In this document: positions 1 to 8,679 of the stretch, piece by piece
Layout: the number at the start of each line of letters is the position of its first letter
Numbering within the stretch: the stretch's first letter is position 1
Source of the DNA: Rhodovarius lipocyclicus
GTDB lineage: Bacteria > Pseudomonadota > Alphaproteobacteria > Acetobacterales > Acetobacteraceae
Length of the DNA: 64,000 bases
NCBI RefSeq assembly: GCF_009900765.1
Contig: NZ_JAAABL010000005.1
Span: 1 to 64,000, forward strand
Direction: 5' to 3'
Program-made: the position numbers and the translations under genes
The notes under the pieces: generated by a model
Databases searched by the model: none
Told to the model about the DNA's origin: nothing
Seen by the model: only the letters and a program-made list of their open reading frames with translations

Positions 1-138
1 TACCGCTGGCGTCATCTCATTGAGAACTTCTTCGCCAAACTCAAGGAATTCAAACGGATCGCACTGCGTAGCGACAAAACAGACAGCTCATTCGCCGCCA
101 TGATCTATCTCGCCGCAGCCGTCATACGGTCACGATGA
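1..138 (+). CDS. IS5-family transposase, C-terminal fragment (cut by window edge)
   Basis: The first frame reads through 45 codons to a TGA at 136-138. It carries the motif RWRHLIENFFAKLKEFKRIA, followed by a segment ending AAMIYLAAAVIRSR. This is the typical end of DDE transposases of the IS5 family (the YRWRxxIEN..F..LK..RR region with the last catalytic Glu). The start lies outside the window, so whether the element is intact is unknown. Codon use is less GC-rich than in neighbouring genes, as expected for a mobile gene. Confidence 0.85.
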   Translation, partial: YRWRHLIENFFAKLKEFKRIALRSDKTDSSFAAMIYLAAAVIRSR

Positions 139-152
139 ATCTCAACAAGCCC
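1..152 (+). mobile_element. Right end of an IS5-type insertion sequence
   Basis: The transposase fragment is followed by about 14 bases (GAATCTCAACAAGCCC region, 137-152) that probably hold the right terminal inverted repeat. Just after it, at 153, the sequence becomes the AT-rich linker of the intergenic repeat found complete at 18009-18120. The left hairpin of that repeat is missing here. The simplest reading is that the IS inserted at a TA in the linker. The other end and the target duplication are outside the window. Confidence 0.65.
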
Positions 153-313
153 TATAAAAATCAAATAAGAAACACCTTTCCAAGGTGTGGCGCCAACTGA
201 TCTAGGTCCAGGACCGAGCACGGTCCCTGGGGTGTGGGGCTTCGCCCCACGGCTTGGGCGGGGGTGTCGGGGGCGGAGCCCCTGACTGAGGCTTCAGGGG
301 CAAGGCCCCTGTT
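153..313 (+). repeat. Interspersed structured repeat, copy A (left hairpin lost)
   Basis: The AT-rich linker (TATAAAAATCAAATAAG, then AACACC) leads to a hairpin CCAGGACCG-AGCA-CGGTCCcTGG at 208-230. Three GC palindromes of GGGGC-nnn-GCCCC type follow at 234-250, about 265-283 and 294-313. Bases 259-286 are identical to 18121-18148 in copy B. The last palindrome overlaps the final codons of the minus-strand acyltransferase, so the repeat reaches into that gene. Confidence 0.8.
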
Positions 314-923
314 CCCGCGCCGGTACCCCGGCCACCGTGGCGCCGGGGGCCACATCCGCCACCACGGCGGCCCCCACCCCCACTACGGCGTCATCGCCGA
401 TGCTCACCCCCGGCTTCACTTGCGCGCCCACCCCCAGCAGCGCGCGTGCGCCCACGCGCACGCCGCCGGCCATGGTGCTGTGGGGGGCGGCATGGGCGGC
501 GGGGCCCAGCACCCCGTCATGGTCCAGGATGGCGCCGTGGTTCAGCAGAGCCAGGGGGTCGATGCGGGCCTCGGCGGCCACGATCGTGCCGGCCAGCACC
601 TGGGCGCCCGCGCCGACAACCGCGCTGGGCGAAAGGATCGCCGCCGGATGCAGCGCGGGCGGCAGCGCGAAGCCCAGCGCCAGGGCTTGCTGCCCCAGCC
701 GCTGCCGCGCCGCATTGGCGCCGATGGCGATGCAGGCGGCCTCGATGCCCTCGGCGCGCAGGCGTTCCAGCTCCGCGGTGCCGCCGAGCACCGGCAGGCC
801 CAGCAACTGGGCGGGGGCTGGGCCGTCCGACAGGCAGCCCACCAGCTGATGCGTGCCCAGCGCCCGCCACAGCTCGATCAGCACCTTGGCGTGGCCGCCC
901 GCGCCCAGGATGATCAGGCGCAT
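294..923 (-). CDS. NeuD/PglD-like sugar O-acyltransferase (left-handed beta helix)
   Basis: A 209-residue protein starting MRLIILGAGGHAKVL, the Rossmann-like N-terminal half of the NeuD/PglD family that binds the sugar nucleotide. The C-terminal half holds hexapeptide repeats (SAVVGAGAQVLAGT, and later VSIGDDAVVGVGAAV and PGATVAGVPAR) that form the acyl-CoA-binding beta helix. Such enzymes acetylate amino-sugars for glycans. The ATG overlaps the TGA of the upstream DUF445 gene by one base (TGATG), so translation is probably coupled. The last residues (EQGPCP) are encoded inside a repeat palindrome and may be an acquired tail. Substrate unknown. Confidence 0.85.
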   Translation of the reverse strand: MRLIILGAGGHAKVLIELWRALGTHQLVGCLSDGPAPAQLLGLPVLGGTAELERLRAEGIEAACIAIGANAARQRLGQQALALGFALPPALHPAAILSPSAVVGAGAQVLAGTIVAAEARIDPLALLNHGAILDHDGVLGPAAHAAPHSTMAGGVRVGARALLGVGAQVKPGVSIGDDAVVGVGAAVVADVAPGATVAGVPAREQGPCP

Positions 924-2191
924 CAGTGCATCACGCGCCCGGCCAGCGCCCCGATCAGCAGATGCAGCCCGCCGCCGACCAGGAAACCCACCAGCGTGCC
1001 GTTCATCCGCACATATTGCAGGTCCCGGCCCACGCGCAGCTCGATCTTGCTGACCAGCTCCTCGGTGTTCCAGCGGCGGACCACATCCTCCACGAAGCCC
1101 GCCAGCCGCCCCTGGGCGCTGGGCACCAGGGCCATCAGGGCGCTGGAGAGCGCGCGGTTCACGCGGTCGCGCGCGCCCTGGTCCTCGCTCAACAGGGTGC
1201 CGGCATTGGTCAGCGCGTTCTCGATGATCTGCACGGTGCGGCCATCGGGGCGGGCGGCGTCGGCCAGCAGGGCGGCGCGCAGGCGATCCCACACATCGCT
1301 CAGCCAGCCCGCCACCGCCTCATGCCGCAGGGCGCCGCCGATGGCCCGGCCGAAGGCGGCCGCGCGCTCGGGGTCGGTTTCCAGGCGGGTGATCTCGGCC
1401 TCGATCCAGGCCTCGATGGCCAGGCGGATGGCGCTGTCAGGGCCTTCCATCCGGTCCAGCTCCGTGTTGATCACGGCCAGGATCTTGCGGGCGGTATAGG
1501 CACCGGCCACCCAGCCGACCAGCGCGCCGCCCTCATTGCGCACGCGGTGGGCAATGGCCTCGCGCAGCTGGTCCTCCTTGGCGCGCAGCCCCTGGCGCAG
1601 GGCGATGACGGCGGCATCCAGCACGGCCTGATGCCGGCCGGAGGCCATCATGGCCCTGAGCGCGCGCGCCACCACCTGGGCCGTGGCGGGCCCGCCCGCC
1701 AGGCGCGGCAGCAGCCGCAGCAGCAGCCGCCGCGCCCGCCCATCCTCCAGCGAGGCCAGGATGCGCGGCATCACCCCCGACAGCGCCTGGGCGGCGGGCC
1801 GGGTGGAGGCCGGGTCGGCCAGGAAGCCGCGCAGGATGGTGGCCAGGTCCAGCCCCTCCAGCGCGCGGCGCATCTCGGCCTCGGTGAAGACCTGCCCCGC
1901 GATGAAGCGGCCGAGGCCGCGCCCCAGCCTTTCCTTCTGCGCCGGGATGATCGCGGTGTGCGGAATGGGCAGGCCGAGCGGGCGGCGGAACAGGGCGGTG
2001 ATGGCGAACCAGTCGGCAATGCCGCCCACCACGCCGGCCTGGGCGGCGGCGGCCAGCAGGGCGGTGCCCGGCCCCTCTGGCAGGCGATAGGCCAGCACGA
2101 CCAGCCCGGCCATCAGCAGCAGCAGGAAGGTGGCGAAGGCGCGGTGGCGGTTGAGGCTCGCGCGCAGTTCGGCGTCGGGGTCTGGCGTCAT
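923..2191 (-). CDS. DUF445 family inner-membrane protein
   Basis: 422 residues from an ATG at 2189-2191. A longer upstream reading frame exists but runs antisense to the ABC transporter and is not credible. An N-terminal membrane segment (about 20-37) is followed by the family signature GGIADWFAITALFRRPLG and IPHTAIIPAQKERLG. A long helical middle follows, and the C-terminus ends in another hydrophobic segment (GTLVGFLVGGGLHLLIGALAG). The DUF445/YjiN family is widespread and its biochemical role is not established. The gene is divergent from the metal ABC operon and coupled to the downstream acyltransferase. Confidence 0.88.
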   Translation of the reverse strand: MTPDPDAELRASLNRHRAFATFLLLLMAGLVVLAYRLPEGPGTALLAAAAQAGVVGGIADWFAITALFRRPLGLPIPHTAIIPAQKERLGRGLGRFIAGQVFTEAEMRRALEGLDLATILRGFLADPASTRPAAQALSGVMPRILASLEDGRARRLLLRLLPRLAGGPATAQVVARALRAMMASGRHQAVLDAAVIALRQGLRAKEDQLREAIAHRVRNEGGALVGWVAGAYTARKILAVINTELDRMEGPDSAIRLAIEAWIEAEITRLETDPERAAAFGRAIGGALRHEAVAGWLSDVWDRLRAALLADAARPDGRTVQIIENALTNAGTLLSEDQGARDRVNRALSSALMALVPSAQGRLAGFVEDVVRRWNTEELVSKIELRVGRDLQYVRMNGTLVGFLVGGGLHLLIGALAGRVMH

Positions 2192-2271
2192 GGCTCCTTT
2201 GTGGGGATTCCCGCGCGCCAAAGCCAGAGGGGCAAAAGAATGGGGGGTGACTGGTACCGAGCCATGTGCGT

Positions 2272-2286
2272 TGTTATATCGTAGCA
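2272..2286. promoter_or_regulatory. Candidate Zur-like operator
   Basis: TGTTATATCGTAGCA is an imperfect 15-bp palindrome (TGTTA...TAGCA) in a short AT-rich patch of otherwise GC-rich DNA. It sits directly upstream of the Zn/Mn ABC operon and 80 bases from the divergent DUF445 start. Alphaproteobacterial Zur boxes have the general form ATGTTAT...ATAACAT, so this is a plausible but degenerate match. Inference only. Confidence 0.35.
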
Positions 2287-2288
2287 TC

Positions 2289-2396
2289 ATGACGAACCCC
2301 CTGGCCCTTTCGAGCGGTGTCGGCGCCCGGCTTCTGGCCGGCGGCGCGGTGCTGGCCGTGCTGTGGCTGGGCGTGGCCTGGGCGCTGGCCACATGA
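2289..2396 (+). CDS. Small single-span membrane protein heading the metal ABC operon
   Basis: A 35-residue ORF (MTNPLALSSG start) with one hydrophobic stretch, LLAGGAVLAVLWLGVAWALA. Its TGA overlaps the ATG of the ABC ATPase (ATGA at 2393-2396), which supports real translation and coupling. No ribosome binding site is clear because the ATG lies 2 bases after the operator-like palindrome. It could be leaderless, or start at the in-frame GTG a few codons in. I do not recognise a family. It may be only a coupling ORF. Confidence 0.45.
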   Translation: MTNPLALSSGVGARLLAGGAVLAVLWLGVAWALAT

Positions 2397-3130
2397 GCAC
2401 CGCCGCCCCCATCACCCTGAACAACGTCACCTGCGGCTATGAGGGCCGGCCGGCGGTGCATCATGTCTCGGGCGAATTCGCGCCCGGTTCGCTGACAGCC
2501 GTGGTCGGGCCGAACGGCGCGGGCAAATCCACCCTGCTGCGCGGCATCGCCGGGCTGCAGGCGCCTCTGGAGGGCCGCATCGAGGGTGCCGCCGGCCAGG
2601 TGGCGCTGCTGCCGCAGGCGGCGGGGCTCGACCGTTCCTTCCCCATCACCTGCCTGGACGCGGTGCTGTTCGGCCTGTGGCCCTGCGCCGGCGCCTTCCG
2701 CGCCATCTCCCGCGCCGAGCGCGCCCGCGCCGCCGAGGCGCTGGAGGCGGTGGGCCTGACCGGCTTCGCCGGGCGCATCGTCGGCACGCTCTCGGCCGGG
2801 CAGTTCCAGCGGCTGCTGTTCGCGCGGCTGCTGTTGCAGGATGCCCCGGTGCTGCTGCTGGACGAACCCTTCACCGCGCTGGACGAACGCACCGCCGCCG
2901 ACATGCTGGCCCTGATCCACCGCTGGCATGGCGAGGGCCGGACCATCATCGCCGTGCTGCATGACATGGATCTGGTGCGGCGGGATTTCCCGCACACGCT
3001 GATGCTGGCGCGCGACTGCCTGGGCTGGGGCCCGACGGAGGCCGTGCTGACCCCGGAGAACCGCCTGCGCGCCCGCCGGATGGCGGAGGCCTGGCGCGAG
3101 GACGCCGCGATCTGCCAGCGCGCCGCCTGA
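2393..3130 (+). CDS. Zinc/manganese-type ABC transporter ATP-binding protein (ZnuC-like)
   Basis: 245 residues. Walker A GPNGAGKST at about 39-47, Q-loop region, signature LSAGQFQR (a variant of LSGGQ), Walker B VLLLDEPFTALDE, and H-loop AVLHDMD. The short length and the following ZnuB-like permease place it in the metal-chelate ATPase group. It is coupled to the small ORF upstream and lies one base from the permease. No binding protein (ZnuA) gene lies in this operon, so it must be encoded elsewhere. Metal specificity (Zn versus Mn) is inferred from family only. Confidence 0.82.
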   Translation: MSTAAPITLNNVTCGYEGRPAVHHVSGEFAPGSLTAVVGPNGAGKSTLLRGIAGLQAPLEGRIEGAAGQVALLPQAAGLDRSFPITCLDAVLFGLWPCAGAFRAISRAERARAAEALEAVGLTGFAGRIVGTLSAGQFQRLLFARLLLQDAPVLLLDEPFTALDERTAADMLALIHRWHGEGRTIIAVLHDMDLVRRDFPHTLMLARDCLGWGPTEAVLTPENRLRARRMAEAWREDAAICQRAA

Positions 3131-3131
3131 C

Positions 3132-3989
3132 TTGTTCCTGCTCGACCCCTTCCTCGAATTCGGCTTCCTGCGCCGCGCGCTGATCGGCGGGCTGGCGCTG
3201 GCGCTGTCGGCCCCGCCGCTGGGGCTGTTCCTGATGCTGCGGCGCATGTCCCTCACGGCCGATGTGCTGGCCCATGGCATGCTGCCCGGGGTGGCGCTGG
3301 CCTATATCCTGGCCGGGCTCGCGGTGCCGGCGCTGGCCACGGGCGGGCTGGTGGCCGGGCTGCTGGTGGTGCTGGGGGCGGGCGCGCTGTCGCGCCTGTC
3401 CGGCGGGCGGGAGGATGCCTCGCTCGCGGCGCTCTATCTGGTGGCGCTGGCGGCGGGGGTGGCGCTGCTCTCCTGGCGGGGCAGCGCGGTGGAGCTGACG
3501 CAGGTGCTGTTCGGCTCCGTGCTGGGGGTGGATGACGCGGCGCTGCTGATCATGGCGGGCACCGCGACCCTCACCTGGGCCTTCCTGGCGCTGGCCTGGC
3601 GGCCGCTGGTGCTGGAATGCTTCGACCCGGCCTTCGCCGCCGCCGTGGGCGCGCGGGGCGGGCTGTGGCATCTGGGCTTTCTGGCCATGGTGGTGCTGAA
3701 CCTGGTCGCGGCCTTCGCCGCGCTCGGCACGCTGATGGCCGTGGGGGTGATGATGCTGCCCGCCATCGCGGCCCGGCACTGGGCACGGCAGGTCAGCGGC
3801 ATGGCCTATGCCGCCGTGCTGATCGCGGTGGGCGCGGTGCTGGCGGGCCTCATCCTTAGCTATCACGCCGATCTGCCGGCGGGCCCGGCCATCGTGCTGG
3901 CGGCGGGGGCCTTCTGGGCGGCCTCGGTGCTGGCGGGGCCGGTGGATGGGGTGCTCGGGCGCCTGCGCCACCGCCACCGGGAGGGCTGA
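3132..3989 (+). CDS. Zinc/manganese-type ABC transporter permease (ZnuB-like)
   Basis: 285 residues from a TTG start at 3132, directly after the ATPase stop. About 8-9 hydrophobic spans. The ABC-3 family signature regions are present (RRMSLTADVLAHGMLPGVAL near the N-terminus; ALGTLMAVGVMMLPAIAARHWA near residues 195-216). It ends back-to-back with the minus-strand oxidoreductase gene (stops at 3987-3989 and 3990-3992). Together with the ATPase it forms the inner-membrane part of a metal importer. Confidence 0.85.
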   Translation: MFLLDPFLEFGFLRRALIGGLALALSAPPLGLFLMLRRMSLTADVLAHGMLPGVALAYILAGLAVPALATGGLVAGLLVVLGAGALSRLSGGREDASLAALYLVALAAGVALLSWRGSAVELTQVLFGSVLGVDDAALLIMAGTATLTWAFLALAWRPLVLECFDPAFAAAVGARGGLWHLGFLAMVVLNLVAAFAALGTLMAVGVMMLPAIAARHWARQVSGMAYAAVLIAVGAVLAGLILSYHADLPAGPAIVLAAGAFWAASVLAGPVDGVLGRLRHRHREG

Positions 3990-4952
3990 TCAGCCCGCCC
4001 GCATCGCCGCCTCGACCCGCAGGGCGGCACTCAGCGCCGCCCGGGCCACGGCGCCATTCGCCTCCGGCGCCTGGCCGGCGCGGATCGCGGCCATGAAGGC
4101 GCCCTGCTCGGCTTCCAGGCTGTCATGCTCGGTCCAGGTCGCGGCGTCGCGGCCCCAGCCTTCCATGTTCTCGGCCGGCTCGGCGCCGCCGGGGCGCAGG
4201 GCGCGCAGCTCGCGCGCCAGGAAATCCACCCGCACCTCGCCGGCATCGCCCAGCAGGGTCAGCCGGCGCTCCATCGCCACCGCGCAGCGGCTGGCGGTGA
4301 TCTGCGCCTGGGCGCCGTTGGCGAACAGCAACTGCGCGACGGAGTAATCGGGATGCGGGCTCATGATGGCGCGGCCCACGGCGCGCACCTCGGCCAGCTC
4401 GGCCGGCACCAGGGACAGCACCAGGTCCAGGTCATGGATCATCAGGTCCAGCACCACCGAGACATCCAGGCTGCGCGGCCGGAAGGGCGCCACGCGTGTC
4501 GCCGTCAGGCTGCGGGGGGAAAAACCCGCCAATTCCCGGCGCAGGGTGATGATGGCGGCCGAATACCGCTCGATATGCCCCACCTGCAGGATCAGCCCGC
4601 GCGCGGCCGCGGCCTCGATCAGCGCGTCGGCCTGTTCGAGCGTGGCCGCGATCGGCTTTTCCATGAACAGGTGCCGGCCGGCCGCCAGCACCCGCATGCC
4701 CAGCTCGAAGTGAAAGGCCGTGGGGGCGGCCACCACGATGGCGTCGCTTTCGGCCAACAGGCCCTGCACATCCAGCACGCGGGAATTCGTTTCGGCCGCG
4801 ATCTGCCCGGCCCGCTCGGCGGAGGCGTCGGCGATGCCCGACAGCACGCCCGCCTTGGCCAGTTTCAGGGCGTGGAAGCGCCCGAAATGGCCCGCACCAA
4901 TCACTCCGATCCTCAAGACCTGCTTCCCGTCTTGCATCCCTGGGCCTCGCAA
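3990..4952 (-). CDS. Gfo/Idh/MocA family NAD(P)-dependent oxidoreductase
   Basis: Up to 320 residues; an internal ATG at codon 6 (MQDGKQVLRIGVIG) is the more likely start. Rossmann motif IGVIGAGHFGRFH, family motif FMEKPIA around residues 95-101, and the catalytic-domain segment DLMIHDLDLVLSLV with a DxxxHD-like pattern. The family includes sugar and UDP-sugar dehydrogenases. The substrate cannot be read from the sequence. The gene is monocistronic and divergent from secDF. Confidence 0.82.
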   Translation of the reverse strand: MRGPGMQDGKQVLRIGVIGAGHFGRFHALKLAKAGVLSGIADASAERAGQIAAETNSRVLDVQGLLAESDAIVVAAPTAFHFELGMRVLAAGRHLFMEKPIAATLEQADALIEAAAARGLILQVGHIERYSAAIITLRRELAGFSPRSLTATRVAPFRPRSLDVSVVLDLMIHDLDLVLSLVPAELAEVRAVGRAIMSPHPDYSVAQLLFANGAQAQITASRCAVAMERRLTLLGDAGEVRVDFLARELRALRPGGAEPAENMEGWGRDAATWTEHDSLEAEQGAFMAAIRAGQAPEANGAVARAALSAALRVEAAMRAG

Positions 4953-5047
4953 CGCATGTTCCGCGCGGCTTTGGGCACCCTCCCGGGGGGCTCGTCAACC
5001 CTGGGGCAGTCCGGAGCGGACCGGCAAATTAAGGATCAGCGCCGCCT

Positions 5048-7633
5048 ATGATGTATTTCTCGCGTTGGAAGACCGCTGGAATCCTTGCCGTCTGTCTGCT
5101 CGGCATCCTGGTCTGCCTGCCGAATCTGCTGCCCCGCTCGGCCTTTCCCTCCTGGCTGCCGGCCCGGCAGGTGAATCTGGGCCTCGACCTGCGCGGCGGC
5201 TCCTATCTGCTGTTGGAAGTCGATACCACCGCCCTGCTGCGTGAGCGGCTGGAGAGCATGGTGGAAGGCGCGCGCCGCGGCCTGACCCAGGCCAACCCGC
5301 GCATCGGCTACACCAACCTGCGCGCCGAGGCGCCCGAGCGCCGCGTCAGCTTCCGCCTGACCAACCCCGCCCAGCGCGACGCGGCCATCCGCATCATGCG
5401 CGACCTGGGGCTGGAGGTGAGCCTGGGCGCGGGGCAGACGGCCTCCGACCTCGATGTGCAGGCCAATGCCGACGGCCTGGTGACCGCGACCGTGACCGAG
5501 CCCGGCCTGCGCGCCCGCGCGGGCAACGCCGTCGAGCAATCCATCGAGATCGTGCGCCGCCGCATCGACGAAACGGGCGTGGCCGATGCCCTGATCGCCC
5601 GCCAGGGGGCCAACCGCATCCTGGTGCAGCTGCCGGGCCTGGAAGACCCCAACCGCATCAAGCAGCTGCTGGGCCGCACCGCGCGGATGACCTTCCACCT
5701 GCTGGACGACACCGCCAACGTGACCGCCCCCGCCCCGCCGCCGGGCGTGATGTTCCTGAACGGGGAGCAGGAGGGCCAGCGCTATGCCGTGAGGCGCCGG
5801 GTGGAGGTGGATGGCGCCAACCTGTCGGATGCGCGGGCGGGCCAGGATGGGCGCTCGGGCGAATGGGTGGTGAACTTCACCTTCGATTCGATCGGCACCC
5901 GCCGCTTCGCCGATGTCACGCGCCAGAATGTGGGCCGCCCCTTCGCCATCGTGCTGGATGAGAAGGTGATCACCGCCCCCGTGATCCGGGAGCCGATCAC
6001 GGCCGGGCGCGGCCAGATCAGCGGCAATTTCAACGTGCGTTCGGCCAATGACCTGGCGGTGCTGCTGCGCGCGGGCGCCCTGCCCGCGCCGCTGACCGTG
6101 ATCGAGGAACGCACCGTCGGGCCCGAGCTGGGGGCGGACGCCATCCGCGCCGGCATCATCAGCCTGACGGCGGGCGCGCTGTTCGTGTTCCTGTACATGG
6201 GCCTGGCCTATGGCCTGTTCGGCTGGTTCGCCAATGTGGCGCTGCTGATCAACATCATCCTGGTGATGTCCTGCCTGTCGCTGCTGGAGGCCACGCTGAC
6301 CCTGCCGGGCATCGCGGGCATCGTGCTGACGCTGGGCACGGCACTCGACGCGAACATCCTGATCAACGAGCGCATCCGCGAGGAAGTGCAGAACGGCCGC
6401 AGCCCGCTGAACGCCATGGAGGCGGGCTATGCCCGCGCCTCCGGCACCATCATGGATTCGAACCTGACCAACCTGATCGCGATGGGCTGCCTTTATGCCT
6501 TCGGGTCGGGGCCGGTGAAGGGCTTCGCGGTGACGGTGGCGATCGGCACCATCGTGCAGATGTGGACGGCCACCGTGCTGACCCGCCTGCTGATGATGTG
6601 GTGGTACCGCACGACGCGGCCGAAGGAGCTGCCGGTGCTGCAGCGCCCGGGCCTGTCGCTGCTGGGCCGGCTGGCGCGGCCGCTGTTCCGCATCTTCCCC
6701 GACGGCACGCGCATCCGCTTCATGAAGGGTGCCAAGATCGGCCTGCTGACCTCGGCCATCCTGTCCTCCGCCTCCATCGCCGGCGCCTTCTGGCCGGGGC
6801 TGGAGAAGGGCATCGACTTCAAGGGCGGCATCGTGATGGAGCTGCGCACCCCGGGGCCGGCCGATCTCGGTTCCCTGCGCGGGGCCGCCAGCGGGCTGAA
6901 CCTGGGCGATGTGGGGGTGCAGCAGTTCGGCGATGCCTCCACCGTGCTGCTGCGCATGCCCGCCCCGGATGACGAGGCCCAGGTGCAGCCGGTGGTGAAC
7001 CGGGTGCGCACGGCGCTGGAGGCGGCCTCCCCCGGGCTGCGGGTGCTGCGGGTGGAGGCGGTGGGCAACCGCGTGTCGGACGAGCTGTTCCTGGGCGGCA
7101 TGATCGCCCTCGGCCTCTCGCTGCTGGCGATGCTGCTCTACATCTGGTTCCGCTTCGAATGGCAGTTCGCCATCGCCGCCATCGCCACCCTGGTGCTGGA
7201 CACCACCAAGACCATCGGTTTCATGGTGCTGTTCCAGCTGGAGTTCAACCTGACCACCATCGCGGCGATCCTGACCGTCATCGGCTTCTCGGCCAACGAC
7301 AAGGTGGTGGTGTTCGACCGGATGCGGGAAAATCTGCGCAAGTTCAAGCAGATGCCGCTGGAGGAGCTGACGGACCTGTCGATCAACGAGACGATGAACC
7401 GCTCGCTCGGCACGTCCATGACGCTGCTGCTCTCGGCCCTGCCGCTGGCGATCTTCGGCGGCGACGCGCTGTCGGGCTTCGCCTGGGTGATGGTGTTCGG
7501 CATCGTGGTCTCGGCCAGCTCCTCGGTGTTCATCGCGGCGCCGATCGTGCTGTACAGCGGCCGCAACCGGCTGCGCCGGCCGGAGAAGGCCGATGCCAAG
7601 GCGGGGGCCGCCCCGCCCGCCACCCCGGCGTGA
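5048..7633 (+). CDS. secDF: Fused protein translocase subunit SecDF
   Basis: 861 residues joining SecD and SecF in one chain. SecD half: N-terminal span, motif GLDLRGG at about 45-51, periplasmic P1 domain, and a C-terminal membrane block with LGTALDANILINERIREE. SecF half begins near residue 557 (RFMKGAKIG), with GIDFKGG near 587 and IGFSANDKVVVFDRMREN. It uses proton flow to complete Sec-dependent export. An AAGGA site lies about 11 bases before the ATG-ATG start. YajC is not adjacent. The downstream Bug gene starts inside its stop codon (GTGA). Confidence 0.95.
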   Translation: MMYFSRWKTAGILAVCLLGILVCLPNLLPRSAFPSWLPARQVNLGLDLRGGSYLLLEVDTTALLRERLESMVEGARRGLTQANPRIGYTNLRAEAPERRVSFRLTNPAQRDAAIRIMRDLGLEVSLGAGQTASDLDVQANADGLVTATVTEPGLRARAGNAVEQSIEIVRRRIDETGVADALIARQGANRILVQLPGLEDPNRIKQLLGRTARMTFHLLDDTANVTAPAPPPGVMFLNGEQEGQRYAVRRRVEVDGANLSDARAGQDGRSGEWVVNFTFDSIGTRRFADVTRQNVGRPFAIVLDEKVITAPVIREPITAGRGQISGNFNVRSANDLAVLLRAGALPAPLTVIEERTVGPELGADAIRAGIISLTAGALFVFLYMGLAYGLFGWFANVALLINIILVMSCLSLLEATLTLPGIAGIVLTLGTALDANILINERIREEVQNGRSPLNAMEAGYARASGTIMDSNLTNLIAMGCLYAFGSGPVKGFAVTVAIGTIVQMWTATVLTRLLMMWWYRTTRPKELPVLQRPGLSLLGRLARPLFRIFPDGTRIRFMKGAKIGLLTSAILSSASIAGAFWPGLEKGIDFKGGIVMELRTPGPADLGSLRGAASGLNLGDVGVQQFGDASTVLLRMPAPDDEAQVQPVVNRVRTALEAASPGLRVLRVEAVGNRVSDELFLGGMIALGLSLLAMLLYIWFRFEWQFAIAAIATLVLDTTKTIGFMVLFQLEFNLTTIAAILTVIGFSANDKVVVFDRMRENLRKFKQMPLEELTDLSINETMNRSLGTSMTLLLSALPLAIFGGDALSGFAWVMVFGIVVSASSSVFIAAPIVLYSGRNRLRRPEKADAKAGAAPPATPA

Positions 7634-8565
7634 TCGCGCGCCGCGCCCTGCTGCTCGCCACCCCGGCCGCCCTGGCGGCGCCGGCGGTGCATGCGGGGGT
7701 CGCGGCGACGCTGCTGGTGGGGGCTGCCTCAGGCAGCAGCGCCGACCAATGGGCCCGCAGCCTGGCCCCCTTCCTGGAGCGGCACTGGGCGCATGCCGCG
7801 GTCACGGTGGTGAACCGCCCGGGGCTCGGCGGGCTGGCCGCCGCCCGCACCCTGGCCGGCGCCACCCCCGATGGCCGCACCCTGGCCGTGGTCAGCACGC
7901 CCTTCCTGCTCGCGCGCGCGGTGGAGAAGGGGCAGGAGCGGCTGCTGGAATCCCTGCTGTTCATCGCCTCCGTCGCCGAGGAGCCGCTGCTGCTGGTCGC
8001 CCCCGCCGGGGCCGCGCCCAACCTGACGGCGCTGTCGCACCTGCCGCCCGGGGCGCTGCTGGCCATGCCCCCCGCGGGCAGCGCGCCGCAATTGCTGGGG
8101 CTGCGGGTGGCGGCCCAGCTCGGCCTCTCGCCCTTCCCCTTCGCCAATTCCGGCGCCGTGCGCCAGGCCGTGCTGCAGGGCCATGTGCCCACCGCCATGC
8201 TGGCCGCCCCGGAGGCGATGCCCCTGCTGCGGGAGGGGCGAATCGTGGCCCTGGCCGTGGGCGGGGAGGCCCGCACCCCCCTGCTGCCCGACACCGCCAC
8301 CCTGCTGGAACAGGGCATCCGGCTCTCGGGGCAGAGCTGCAAGGGTCTAGCCCTGCCGGGCGGCACCCCGCGTGAGGCGGTGGAACCCCTCGCCCAGGCC
8401 CTGTCCGGCATGGTCAAGGACCCGGAATTCCTGGCTTTTCTGGAAAGCTCCGCCCTGCGCCCGCTGTATCAGGGCCCGGACACCTGGCCCGCCCATGTGC
8501 GCGCCACGCTGGAGCAGCTAGCCCTGCGCTGGCGTCAAGACCCCTGGGCGCAAACAGCAGGTTGA
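7630..8565 (+). CDS. Tripartite tricarboxylate transporter-type (Bug) substrate-binding protein
   Basis: 311 residues from a GTG overlapping the secDF stop. A signal peptide (ARRALLLATPAALAAPAVHAG) precedes a typical Bug/TctC fold: VVNRPGLGGLAAARTLAGATPDGRTLAVV near residues 65-93 is the family's VENRPGAGG...PDGYTL region. It should act in the periplasm as a receptor for an organic acid or similar ligand. No TctA/TctB partners are nearby. This is the only intact Bug gene in the window. Coupling to secDF is positional and does not imply shared function. Confidence 0.85.
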   Translation: MIARRALLLATPAALAAPAVHAGVAATLLVGAASGSSADQWARSLAPFLERHWAHAAVTVVNRPGLGGLAAARTLAGATPDGRTLAVVSTPFLLARAVEKGQERLLESLLFIASVAEEPLLLVAPAGAAPNLTALSHLPPGALLAMPPAGSAPQLLGLRVAAQLGLSPFPFANSGAVRQAVLQGHVPTAMLAAPEAMPLLREGRIVALAVGGEARTPLLPDTATLLEQGIRLSGQSCKGLALPGGTPREAVEPLAQALSGMVKDPEFLAFLESSALRPLYQGPDTWPAHVRATLEQLALRWRQDPWAQTAG

Positions 8566-8679
8566 AAGCCGGTGGGAAATCATGGCATTTCGCATGGAGT
8601 TGCTTTAAATTGCTAAGACAGTATCAAATATGAGAACCCATCAGCGGGTGCTTCCCCCGGCACTCTTCGGAGGCTCCCT

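Noticed and set aside
2192-3280. Long minus-strand N-terminal extension of the DUF445 frame (785 residues in total)
   Set aside because: It is Gln/His/Arg-rich antisense of the ABC ATPase; the DUF445 family starts at the ATG at 2189-2191.
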